Positions 16,096 through 24,170 of a stretch of 64,000 bases of DNA are shown here, in pieces. The notes beneath the pieces were generated by a model that worked only from the letters and a program-made list of their open reading frames with translations, was not told the DNA's origin and searched no databases. The stretch is from the NCBI RefSeq assembly GCF_001570365.1, contig NZ_BBYK01000040.1:289915-353914 (forward strand), written 5' to 3'. Every line of letters begins with the position of its first letter. Within the stretch, counting starts at the first letter, position 1. The DNA comes from Microtetraspora fusca (GTDB lineage Bacteria; Actinomycetota; Actinomycetes; Streptosporangiales; Streptosporangiaceae). The translations under genes and the position numbers were made by a program.

Positions 16096-18102
16096 ATGGC
16101 ATCGTTCAAGGCGCTTGCGATTGCGCTTGGGTTGCTCACCCTTACCTGCGCCTGCAGCGCGGATCCTCGCACCGCACCCGCCCCATCGTCCCCTGAGATC
16201 CCGGAGATCACCGCGCATGCGGCGCCGATGCCCGGCCGTCAGCTTGGGCCCGCCATGTACGGGCCCAGCAACGGGAGAGTCTTCCCCGCGGTTGGTTCGG
16301 TGAACGGCAAGCCGGTGATCGTCACGGGTGGCAGCGACGGCCTGCTTCGCGTCTGGGATCTCGTCACGCGCAAGCTCATCGGCGATCCCATCCCCGCTGG
16401 TCAGGGCGACTTGTACCACGTCGAGCTGCACCGCTGGGACGGCAAGGACATCGCGGTCGTGAGCGGTGACACCCTGCGCGCGTGGGACCTCGGCACGCGC
16501 CGCCCGTTGACCCCACCGATCATGACCCAAACCCTTCATACCAATCTGCTGGCCGTTGGCTCCCACGACGGTCAGCATGTCGCGCTGACCGAAGGCGAGT
16601 ATGGCGAGCTCCAGCTCTGGAACCTGACCACCGGCTCCGCGGTCGGCGCCCCGCTGAAGGGGCATGAGGCCGAACCCAGGGCCGGGGCGATCGGGCAACT
16701 GGGCGGGACGACCATAGCCGTCACCGGGGACGCGGATAAGGTTCTCCGTTCGTGGGACCTGAAGACGGGCAAGGCTCTGGCCACCGTCAAGGTGACATCG
16801 ATTGAGTACATCAGCAGCATCGCCATCCAGGGTGGCGCCGCAGTTGTCACCGGTGCCGACGGCGATTTCCACGGCCGCATGGAACGCTGGGACCTGGCCA
16901 CTGGCGCTGTCACCGAGGTGAAACGCAAGGGTGAGTTCTCCCCCGTGGAGTTGAGCGAACTCGACGGGAAAACGGTCACGATCTTGGGTGGGGACAGCAC
17001 CCTGCGGGTCGCCGACCTGGCAACCGGCAAAGTCATCGGCCAAGGCTGGGACAGCGACGATCTCTTGGATCACGTGGCGGCGGTGGGCAAGTACGGCACC
17101 ACGCCGATCCTGGTCATCGGCGATCTCGACGGGATGTTGACGATCTGGGACCTGCGCACGGGCAGACAACTCGGCAAGCCGTTCTTCGGCTACGGCGGGG
17201 GCGTCGAAACACTCGCGGTGACCAAGGTCCGGGGCAAGGCCACAGCCGTGGCCGTCGGCGACGACGACACGATCCGCATGTGGGATCTGGCCACCCGCAA
17301 GCCGTTCCGTGCACCCATCTCCTGCTTGTGTATCGAGTACGCGCCCATGACCACGGCCACGCGAGACGGCAAGCCGGTCATCGTCTACGCGGATATTGAG
17401 CATGGGCTGGTGGCCCGCGATGCGGCGACGGGCAAGCGGGTGGACAAGACAGGGATCTTCGTCGCATACGCCGACGGACCTGCCCCGCTCTCGGCGGATG
17501 GCTCCGTCGTGGCCAGCGCGACGCGGGACGGCAGAGCCGAACTCTGGGATCTGTCGGCGGGAAGCCATCCCCGCCAGGTCACCGCGACGGGAGTGGACGC
17601 CGTCGCGGTTGGCAGCCGGATCATCGCCACCGCCTCCGGCGATCAGATAGAGCTATGGGACCAGGCCACCGGCCAACCGATCGGCAAGCCGATCACTAGC
17701 GGAGGCCAGGCTGAATCCCTGGCGATCGGGCAGGTCGACGGTAAGACCATCGTCTTCTTCCAGCGCAAATACGCCCCCGGATGGGGCAGCATCCACTTGT
17801 GGGACGCCATGACGGGCGAACCGTATGGAAAGGCTCTGAGCATCCGCTCCACCGCCATGGCCGTCACGCGCGTCGGATCCCGGACGGTGCTGGTGACCGG
17901 GCAGGACGACGGCACGGTGATCGTGTGGGACCCGCAGACGATGAAACCGCTCCTGCCTCCCTTCTCCGGCCACGACGGTGCCGTCAGCGGGGTCGCGGTG
18001 ACCATGCTCAAAGGCAAACCGATCGCCGTCTCCGGCGGCCGCGACGGCAGCATCCGAATCTGGGACCTCACGAACATTTGTGGAAAGTGGCAAGAGTGCT
18101 GA
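16096..18102 (+). CDS. Secreted WD40-repeat protein, cargo gene 3
   Basis: A 668-residue protein made almost wholly of WD40 repeats. I count 14 blade-end motifs of the type LRVWDL-TG, enough for two seven-bladed propellers. The N-terminus (MASFKALAIALGLLTLTCAC) is a hydrophobic signal with Cys residues that could form an atypical lipobox, so a cell-surface lipoprotein is likely. There is no kinase, NTPase or protease domain, unlike the fused WD40 proteins common in actinomycetes. ATG at 16096 has GGGAGG 8 nt upstream. The role is probably protein binding outside the membrane; the partner is unknown. Confidence 0.75.
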   Translation: MASFKALAIALGLLTLTCACSADPRTAPAPSSPEIPEITAHAAPMPGRQLGPAMYGPSNGRVFPAVGSVNGKPVIVTGGSDGLLRVWDLVTRKLIGDPIPAGQGDLYHVELHRWDGKDIAVVSGDTLRAWDLGTRRPLTPPIMTQTLHTNLLAVGSHDGQHVALTEGEYGELQLWNLTTGSAVGAPLKGHEAEPRAGAIGQLGGTTIAVTGDADKVLRSWDLKTGKALATVKVTSIEYISSIAIQGGAAVVTGADGDFHGRMERWDLATGAVTEVKRKGEFSPVELSELDGKTVTILGGDSTLRVADLATGKVIGQGWDSDDLLDHVAAVGKYGTTPILVIGDLDGMLTIWDLRTGRQLGKPFFGYGGGVETLAVTKVRGKATAVAVGDDDTIRMWDLATRKPFRAPISCLCIEYAPMTTATRDGKPVIVYADIEHGLVARDAATGKRVDKTGIFVAYADGPAPLSADGSVVASATRDGRAELWDLSAGSHPRQVTATGVDAVAVGSRIIATASGDQIELWDQATGQPIGKPITSGGQAESLAIGQVDGKTIVFFQRKYAPGWGSIHLWDAMTGEPYGKALSIRSTAMAVTRVGSRTVLVTGQDDGTVIVWDPQTMKPLLPPFSGHDGAVSGVAVTMLKGKPIAVSGGRDGSIRIWDLTNICGKWQEC

Positions 18103-18121
18103 TCATGCCGCTGACCTGCAC

Positions 18122-18209
18122 TCACAGGATCGGGAGGTACCGACCCAGCTCGAACTCGGTGACCTGGCGGCGGTACTCGCGCCACTCGGTCCGCTTGTTG
18201 CGCAGGAAG
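18122..18209. repeat. 88-bp direct repeat, proximal copy (3' end of glnA2)
   Basis: The copy that is continuous with the full glnA2 gene; see the copy at 15086-15173. The spacing between the two copies is 3036 bp. Confidence 0.95.
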
Positions 18210-19483
18210 AAGTCGAAGACGTGCTCGCCCAGCGTCTCGGCGACCAGCTCGCTGCGCTCCATCACGCTTATCGCCTCGTCGAGCGACTGCGGCAGCGGCT
18301 GGATGCCGAGCGCCCGGCGCTCCCCGCTGGTCAGCGCCCATACGTCGTCCTCCGCGCCGGGCGGCATCTCGTACCCCTGCTCGATGCCCTTCAGACCGGC
18401 GGCGAGGATCACCGCGAACGCGAGGTAGGGGTTGCACGAGGAGTCCAGCGAGCGGAACTCGATGCGGGTCGAGCCGCCCTTGTGCGGCTTGTACATCGGG
18501 ACCCGGACCAGCGCGGAGCGGTTGTTGTGGCCCCAGCAGATGTAGGCGGGGGCCTCGCCGCCCTGCCCGGCGATCGCCTCGGCGCCGCCCCACAGCCGCT
18601 TGTACGAGTTCACCCACTGGTTGCAGACCGCCGTGATCTCGGCGGCGTGCCGCAGCAGGCCGCCGATGAACGACCGGCCGACCTTGGAGAGCTGGTAGTC
18701 GGCGCCCGGCTCGTAGAAGGCGTTCCGGTCACCCTCGAAGAGCGACATGTGGGTGTGCATGCCCGAGCCGGGGTACTCGGTGAACGGCTTGGGCATGAAG
18801 GACGCCCAGACGCCCTGCTCCAGAGCGACCTCCTTCATCACCAGCCGGAAGGTCATGATGTTGTCGGCGGTCGTCAGCGCGTCGGCGTAGCGCAGGTCGA
18901 TCTCCTGCTGGCCGGGGGCGCCCTCGTGGTGGCTGTACTCCACCGAGATGCCCATCGACTCCAGCATCATGATCGCCTGACGGCGGAAGTCGTGGCCCGC
19001 GCTGTGCGGCGTGTGGTCGAAGTAGCCGCCCTCGTCTATCGGGCTGGGCCGCTCCCCGCGCTCGGGCCGGTCGCGCAGCAGGAAGAACTCCACCTCGGGG
19101 TGGGTGTAGAAGGTGAACCCCATCTCCGCCGCCCTGGCCAGGGTGCGCTTGAGCACCCAGCGCGGGTCCGCGTGCGACGGCGAGCCGTCCGGCATGAGGA
19201 TGTCGCAGAACATCCGGCCCGCGCCCGGCGACTCACTGCGCCACGGCAGGATCTGGAACGTGGACGGGTCCGGCTTGGCCAGCATGTCGGACTCGTAGAC
19301 GCGGGAGAAGCCCTCGATCGCCGACCCGTCGAACCCGATGCCCTCGGCGAAGGCCCCTTCGAGCTCGGCGGGCGCTATGGCCACCGACTTGAGGAAGCCG
19401 AGCACGTCGGTGAACCACAGCCGGATGAACCGGATGTCACGCTCTTCGAGCGTTCGGAGAACGAATTCCTGCTGGCGGTCCAC
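18122..19483 (-). CDS. glnA2: Glutamine synthetase-like enzyme, GlnA2 type
   Basis: A 453-residue type I glutamine synthetase-fold ligase, the length of actinobacterial GlnA2 and shorter than GlnA1. Active-site signatures are present: GFDGSAIEGF, EVEFFL, HTHMSLF, RSALVRVP and RIEFRSLDSS. At the site of the adenylylated Tyr (NLYxLPP in GlnA1) it reads QGYEMPP, so a Tyr is present but the context differs. Streptomyces GlnA2 has been reported to glutamylate polyamines rather than ammonia, so the substrate here should not be assumed to be ammonia. A GlnR-like site lies upstream. The 3' end is duplicated at 15086-15173. Confidence 0.9.
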   Translation of the reverse strand: MDRQQEFVLRTLEERDIRFIRLWFTDVLGFLKSVAIAPAELEGAFAEGIGFDGSAIEGFSRVYESDMLAKPDPSTFQILPWRSESPGAGRMFCDILMPDGSPSHADPRWVLKRTLARAAEMGFTFYTHPEVEFFLLRDRPERGERPSPIDEGGYFDHTPHSAGHDFRRQAIMMLESMGISVEYSHHEGAPGQQEIDLRYADALTTADNIMTFRLVMKEVALEQGVWASFMPKPFTEYPGSGMHTHMSLFEGDRNAFYEPGADYQLSKVGRSFIGGLLRHAAEITAVCNQWVNSYKRLWGGAEAIAGQGGEAPAYICWGHNNRSALVRVPMYKPHKGGSTRIEFRSLDSSCNPYLAFAVILAAGLKGIEQGYEMPPGAEDDVWALTSGERRALGIQPLPQSLDEAISVMERSELVAETLGEHVFDFFLRNKRTEWREYRRQVTEFELGRYLPIL

Positions 19484-19538
19484 GGCGTACCTCTCGGGAA
19501 CTACACGTCTGGTCTCGTACCAGTGTGCCCTCTGCGTG

Positions 19539-19554
19539 TTTCACCTGCATTACG
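19539..19554 (-). promoter_or_regulatory. GlnR-like box upstream of glnA2
   Basis: On the minus strand the sequence reads GTAAT-GCAGGT-GAAAC, fitting gTnAc-n6-GaAAc, the consensus of GlnR, at 4-5 of 5 positions in each half. It lies about 55-70 bp before the glnA2 start, a suitable place for activation or repression. Confidence 0.45.
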
Positions 19555-19592
19555 AGGGAAGACGTCCCGCGCGACCGGGCCGCGGGCGCCCG

Positions 19593-20555
19593 TCACACCC
19601 CGCTGACCAGCGCGTCCCCCATCGAGGTGCGCCGGTAGAGCACCTCCCGGCCCATCCGCTGCCGGGTGACGAGTCCGCCGCCGGACAGCACGGTCAGGTG
19701 CTGGCTCACCGCCCCCGGAGTGAGGTCCATCCGGCGGGCCAGCGCGGAGGTCGAGACGGGCTCCTCCAGTGCGGTGAGGATGCCCGCCCTGGTACGGCCG
19801 ATGAGCGCGCTGAGCCCGCCGGAGGTGCACGGCCGTCCCGTCGTCCACAGCGTGCCGACGCCCCAGGCCGGATAGCACAGCAGCGGCTGGTACGGCTCGC
19901 ACATGATCGCGACCTCGGGCCAGTGGAACGCGCTGGGCACGAGCAGCAGGCCGTCCCCCGTGATCGGCCCGGAGTGGTTCCACTCCTTGGCCGCGACGAG
20001 CCGGTCTCCGTACCAGGTCACGGAGTCGTGCAGGTCGGCGAACACCTCCTGCACTCCCCCGGTCGCGAGGATGCGGGAACGCCGCATGACGTCGGCCTCC
20101 AGCACGCCGTAGACGCGCGGCCAGAACTCCTCCATGGCGACGGTCCAGAGGTGCCACAGCGTGTCGGACACGCGGCGGATACCGGCCTCCGGATCGTCGG
20201 CGAACCTGCGCAGCGCCTCCGGGTCGGGGGAGCGCACGTGGGCCAGCTCCTCCAGCGCCGTCGCGGGCCGCGTGCGCCGTACCCGCTCCAACTCGGCCGC
20301 GAAGTCCGGGAGCGTCGTGTCGGGCGGCGGCGTCAGGAAGTCGGGGAGGTAGCCCCGCATCGGAACGAGCGAGTACAGCTCGGAGAGGTCGAGCCCGGCC
20401 ACCCGGGGCCGTACGGCGCGCAGCCACGGCAGGTGGACGGAGTGCCGGCCGGGTTGCCGCAGCACGCGCAGGCTCGACACCAGCTCCCACAACGGCGAGA
20501 ACGCGAACCGCAGCCGGGCCACGTCACCGGGGGCGAACCACCACTCGATGCTCAC
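19593..20555 (-). CDS. ArsR-type regulator with DUF5937-like N-terminal domain
   Basis: A 320-residue protein. The C-terminal 80 residues form an ArsR winged helix (ILTALEEPVSTSALARRMDL, then AVSQHLTVLSGGGLVTRQR). The N-terminal 230 residues, rich in Trp and Pro, match the actinobacterial domain of unknown function that often precedes this helix and probably senses a ligand. No metal-binding Cys motif is visible. It is divergent from an MFS transporter gene with a perfect inverted repeat between them, so it most likely controls that exporter and itself. Confidence 0.8.
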   Translation of the reverse strand: MSIEWWFAPGDVARLRFAFSPLWELVSSLRVLRQPGRHSVHLPWLRAVRPRVAGLDLSELYSLVPMRGYLPDFLTPPPDTTLPDFAAELERVRRTRPATALEELAHVRSPDPEALRRFADDPEAGIRRVSDTLWHLWTVAMEEFWPRVYGVLEADVMRRSRILATGGVQEVFADLHDSVTWYGDRLVAAKEWNHSGPITGDGLLLVPSAFHWPEVAIMCEPYQPLLCYPAWGVGTLWTTGRPCTSGGLSALIGRTRAGILTALEEPVSTSALARRMDLTPGAVSQHLTVLSGGGLVTRQRMGREVLYRRTSMGDALVSGV

Positions 20556-20579
20556 CGGCCACCCTTTCGCCGCAGGACC

Positions 20580-20597
20580 TTTTAGCGACGGCTAAAA
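20580..20597. promoter_or_regulatory. Inverted repeat operator between ArsR and MFS genes
   Basis: TTTTAGC-GACG-GCTAAAA, a perfect 7-bp inverted repeat, AT-rich in a GC-rich setting. It lies 25 bp before the regulator start and 40 bp before the transporter start. Confidence 0.6.
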
Positions 20598-20636
20598 CAG
20601 TCGCATCGTACCGAACACCTGTCCGAGGCTTTCTCC

Positions 20637-21857
20637 GTGACAAGCACGACCATCGTCAGGACCGGTTTCCTCCGGTCGCGGATCGGCGGCCTCCCCCGCC
20701 CCTTCTGGGCCCTCTTCAGCGGCACCCTCGTCAACCGTCTCGGCACCATGGTGGACCCGTTCATCGGCGTCTACCTGACCCAGTCGCGCGGGATGTCGCT
20801 CTCGACGACCGGCCTGGTGCTCACCGTCTACGGCGCGGGGTCGCTGGCGTCCCAGCCGGTCGCAGGGTGGATGGCCGACCGCTTCGGGCGACGGGTGACG
20901 CTGGCCGGCTCGATGATCATGACGGCGGTCGCGTTCATCGCGCTCGGGTACACGACGAGCGTCCCGGGCATCGTCGCCGGGATGTTCGTGCTCGGGATCG
21001 TGATCGACGCCTACCGCCCCGCCTCCCAGGCGCTGGTGGCCGACCTGGTCTCCCCCGAGGACCGGCCCCGCGCGTACGGCCTGATCTACTGGGCGCTCAA
21101 CCTCGGCTTCTCCGTCGCGATGATCGCCGGCGGCTGGCTGGCCAAAACCGGCTTCACCACGCTGTTCTGGATCGACGCGATCACCTGCGCCGCCTTCGGC
21201 GTCCTGGTGTGGCGGGCGATCCCCGAGACCCGCCCGGCCAAGAGCGAAGTCTCCGAGGGCGGGTTCGGCGACGTGCTGCGTGACCGGCTGATGGTCGCGT
21301 TCACACTGATCAACCTCGTTTACGCGTTCGTCTACCTCCAGGGGTTCACCACGCTGCCGCTGGCGATGACCGTCCAGGGCCTCCCGACCAGCGCGTACGG
21401 CAGCGCGATGGCGGTGAACGGCGTGCTGATCGTGCTCATCCAGCCGCTGACGAACGGATGGCTCGCCCACCGCGACCCGAGCCGCCTGATGGCTCTCGGC
21501 TTCACCGTCGTGGGCGGAGGGTTCGCGCTCACCGCCCTGATGTCGTCGGCGCTCGGCCACGGCGCCGCGATCGCCGTCTGGACGCTCGGCGAGATCGCCC
21601 TGGCCGGCATCCCCGGCGCGATCGTCGCCGCACTCGCCCCGCCCCACCTACGGGGCCGCTACGCCGGCCTGAACGGCCTCGCCTGGTCGGTCGCCTCACT
21701 GCTCGCGCCGCTGCTCGGCACCCGGCTGCTGGAGGCCGGCGCGCCGATGCTGTGGATCACCTGCGGCGTGCTCGGAGCGCTGGCCGCCGCGGCGATGCTC
21801 GCCATCGCCCCGGCGATCCGCCGCCGGGCTGGCGCCGAGGCGGCCCTGGCGACATAA
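20637..21857 (+). CDS. MFS transporter (probable drug efflux)
   Basis: A 406-residue major facilitator with twelve predicted hydrophobic segments. The motif A loop GWMADRFGRR follows the second segment, and a central cytoplasmic loop with KSEVSEGGFGDVLRD separates the halves. It resembles the multidrug-resistance MFS group. GTG start at 20637; no strong ribosome binding site. It is divergent from the ArsR-type regulator and followed after 12 nt by the sensor kinase gene, so the three may respond to one stress. The substrate is unknown. Confidence 0.8.
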   Translation: MTSTTIVRTGFLRSRIGGLPRPFWALFSGTLVNRLGTMVDPFIGVYLTQSRGMSLSTTGLVLTVYGAGSLASQPVAGWMADRFGRRVTLAGSMIMTAVAFIALGYTTSVPGIVAGMFVLGIVIDAYRPASQALVADLVSPEDRPRAYGLIYWALNLGFSVAMIAGGWLAKTGFTTLFWIDAITCAAFGVLVWRAIPETRPAKSEVSEGGFGDVLRDRLMVAFTLINLVYAFVYLQGFTTLPLAMTVQGLPTSAYGSAMAVNGVLIVLIQPLTNGWLAHRDPSRLMALGFTVVGGGFALTALMSSALGHGAAIAVWTLGEIALAGIPGAIVAALAPPHLRGRYAGLNGLAWSVASLLAPLLGTRLLEAGAPMLWITCGVLGALAAAAMLAIAPAIRRRAGAEAALAT

Positions 21858-21869
21858 TCCGAGTTCACC

Positions 21870-24044
21870 ATGAACGAACGACGCGGCCGGACGGTCGCCG
21901 CCGTCATGGCGGTCGCGTCGGTCGCCCTGACGGCACTCGGCCTGCTGATCCAGCTCCGGCTCCCCCCTGACTGGCAGCCCGAGTTCCCGGTCTCCCCGGA
22001 CCTCGGCGTCGGCCTCACCTTCGCGCCCGTCGGCGCCTTCCTGGTCGCGCAGCGCCCGCGGCTGATCCTCGCCTGGCTGATGTGCGCCGGCGGACTGCTC
22101 GGCGCGGGCAACCAGATCAGCGGGATGGTGCTCCTCCACGTCGCCTCGCGGGGCGACCTCGATGTCGCCGGGGTGCTGCGCTGGCTGGATGTGGCGTGCT
22201 GGGCCGTCGCGGGACTGCTGCTCGCGATCGTGCTGCCTCTCTACTCGCCGACCGGCCGGCTGCCCTCGCGCCGGTGGCGGCCGGTGGTCGTGGCCGGCGT
22301 CGTGGCGACGCTCGCGGAGATCGTCGTGATCGTCGCCCGCCCCACTCCGGACCCGGCGCGCTACCGCCTGCCCGCCGTCATCCCCAACCCCCTGGCGATC
22401 GAGGCGCTGGCGCCGTACTACGACCAGGTCGTCTCGGCGCTGGCGTACGCCATAGCGGGGTGCGTGGTCGCCGCACTGCTCTCGCTGGTGCTGCGGCTGC
22501 GCGGGGCCGACCCGGTCACCCGGCGGCAGATCGCCTGGCCGCTCATTGCCTTCGCCGGATATGTCGTCTTCTATCTGCCGGGCCTCTATCTGCCGGGCGC
22601 GTCCATGGTGGTGCCGGCCTCGGTGTGGACGGCCGTCATCCCCCTCGCGATCTTCTTCTCGGCGCTGCGCTACCGGCTGTACGGCATCGACACGGTCATC
22701 AGCAGGACCTTCGTGGCGGCGGGCCTGCTCGCCGTGGTCGGCGGCGTCTACTTCGCGGCGAGCGGGCTGGCCGGCCTGCTGGCGTCGGGATACCACCAGG
22801 TCGCCGGGGTCGCGGCGGCGGTGCTCTCCGGCGCGTTCTTCCAGCCGCTGCGCCGCGCCCTCCAGCGCGCGATCGACCGCATGCTCTACGGCCCGGTCGG
22901 CGACCCCGCGGTCCTCGCCGACCGGCTCACCCAGGAGGTGCGTCTGGCCGGTCCCGCCGACGCGCTCGCGTCCGTCGTCGCGGTCGTGCGGGACGGCCTG
23001 GCCGTCGGCGGCGCCGCCGTCGAGGTGACCGGCGGACGGCCCGGCCACGTCGCGAGCGGGGACGTCGGCGGCTCGCCCAGGGAGATCGCCCTGGTCTGGC
23101 ACGGCGAGCCGGTGGGCCGCCTGCTGATCGGCGAGCCGGAGCAGCGGCGGTTCGCCGCCGCCCACGACGAGCGGGTCATCGCCACGCTGCTGCCCCACGT
23201 CGCCGACGTGGCGCACGCCGTGCGCATGGCCTCGGACCTGCAAAGGTCCAGGGAGCGGATCCTCGCCGCCCGCGAGGAGGAGCGCCGCCGCCTGCGCCGC
23301 GACCTGCACGACGGCCTCGGCCAGACCCTGTCCGCCATGGCGATGACCGTCAATGTCGCGCGGCTCAGCCTCGGGCGCTCCCCCTCCACGGCCGACGAAC
23401 TGCTCCGCGACCTGGGCGCCGGCATGGACGCCGTCACCGGCGACATCCGCCGGCTCGTGTACGGCCTGCGGCCCCCGGCGCTCGACGACCTCGGCCTGGC
23501 GGGAGCAGTACGAGCCCTGGCGGAGGAGGCGCCGCCGGCCGCGGAGGTCGTCGTCGAGGGCGAGACGTCGGGGCTGCCCGCCGCGGTGGAGGTGGCGGCG
23601 TACCGCGTGGTGCAGGAGGCGCTGACCAACGTCCGCAGGCACGCGCGGGCCGAGCGCGTGAGGGTGACGCTCTCCCGGGACACCGAGCTGCGGGTCACCG
23701 TCACCGACGACGGCATCGGCCTGCCGGAGGACCGGCGGGCCGGTGTCGGGACGTCGTCGATGCGCGAACGCGCCGCCGAGCTGGGCGGGAGCTGCGTCAT
23801 CGCCGCCGCTCCCGGTGGGGGCACCACGGTGGAGGCCCGGTTCCCCCTCGCCTCCCCCGCCGAGCCACCGGTGCCGGACGGCTTGACCGCCGCGCCCATC
23901 CCGACCGCCCCTTCCTCGGACTTTCCCGCCGCGCCGGAGGGCTCAGCGGCCGGCCCCTCTCCGGACTCTCCCGCCGGCTCCGGCACGAGCGCCTCCCCCG
24001 ACGCCGCTCCCGGCCGCCGACCCCCTCTCCTGCCGCCGTCCTGA
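21870..24044 (+). CDS. NarL-type sensor histidine kinase
   Basis: A 724-residue membrane sensor. The N-terminal part (about residues 1-300) holds some eight hydrophobic segments, followed by a GAF-like region, a HisKA_3 dimerisation helix with RRLRRDLHDGLGQ (phospho-His about residue 478) and a HATPase domain (EALTNVRRHARA, TDDGIGL, GTSSMRERAAELGG). The last 60 residues are a disordered Pro/Ala/Ser tail. It phosphorylates a NarL-type regulator; the fused SARP-receiver protein 126 bp downstream is the evident partner. The signal is unknown. Confidence 0.9.
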   Translation: MNERRGRTVAAVMAVASVALTALGLLIQLRLPPDWQPEFPVSPDLGVGLTFAPVGAFLVAQRPRLILAWLMCAGGLLGAGNQISGMVLLHVASRGDLDVAGVLRWLDVACWAVAGLLLAIVLPLYSPTGRLPSRRWRPVVVAGVVATLAEIVVIVARPTPDPARYRLPAVIPNPLAIEALAPYYDQVVSALAYAIAGCVVAALLSLVLRLRGADPVTRRQIAWPLIAFAGYVVFYLPGLYLPGASMVVPASVWTAVIPLAIFFSALRYRLYGIDTVISRTFVAAGLLAVVGGVYFAASGLAGLLASGYHQVAGVAAAVLSGAFFQPLRRALQRAIDRMLYGPVGDPAVLADRLTQEVRLAGPADALASVVAVVRDGLAVGGAAVEVTGGRPGHVASGDVGGSPREIALVWHGEPVGRLLIGEPEQRRFAAAHDERVIATLLPHVADVAHAVRMASDLQRSRERILAAREEERRRLRRDLHDGLGQTLSAMAMTVNVARLSLGRSPSTADELLRDLGAGMDAVTGDIRRLVYGLRPPALDDLGLAGAVRALAEEAPPAAEVVVEGETSGLPAAVEVAAYRVVQEALTNVRRHARAERVRVTLSRDTELRVTVTDDGIGLPEDRRAGVGTSSMRERAAELGGSCVIAAAPGGGTTVEARFPLASPAEPPVPDGLTAAPIPTAPSSDFPAAPEGSAAGPSPDSPAGSGTSASPDAAPGRRPPLLPPS

Positions 24045-24170
24045 CCATCCCGGCCCGCACCTCGCCGGTCGCCGAGCAGGGAAGACCGCGGGAGAGGACG
24101 GACGGCAGGCAACACAGCTCGGATCGGACACTGCTCAGTCGCGCCGGATGGCCCTACGCTTACCGGTGCG

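Larger units (their letters stand above)
15086..18209. mobile_element. Cargo segment bounded by duplicated glnA2 3' ends (putative integrated element)
   Basis: About 3 kb lie between two 88-bp direct repeats of the glnA2 3' end. Such target-gene duplications are typical of elements that integrate at the 3' end of a gene and restore it. The three genes inside are all on the plus strand, convergent with glnA2, and one of them (15836-16072) has clearly lower GC than the chromosome. No integrase or transposase is inside, so the segment is either a non-autonomous element or the remainder of a larger one. Confidence 0.5.
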
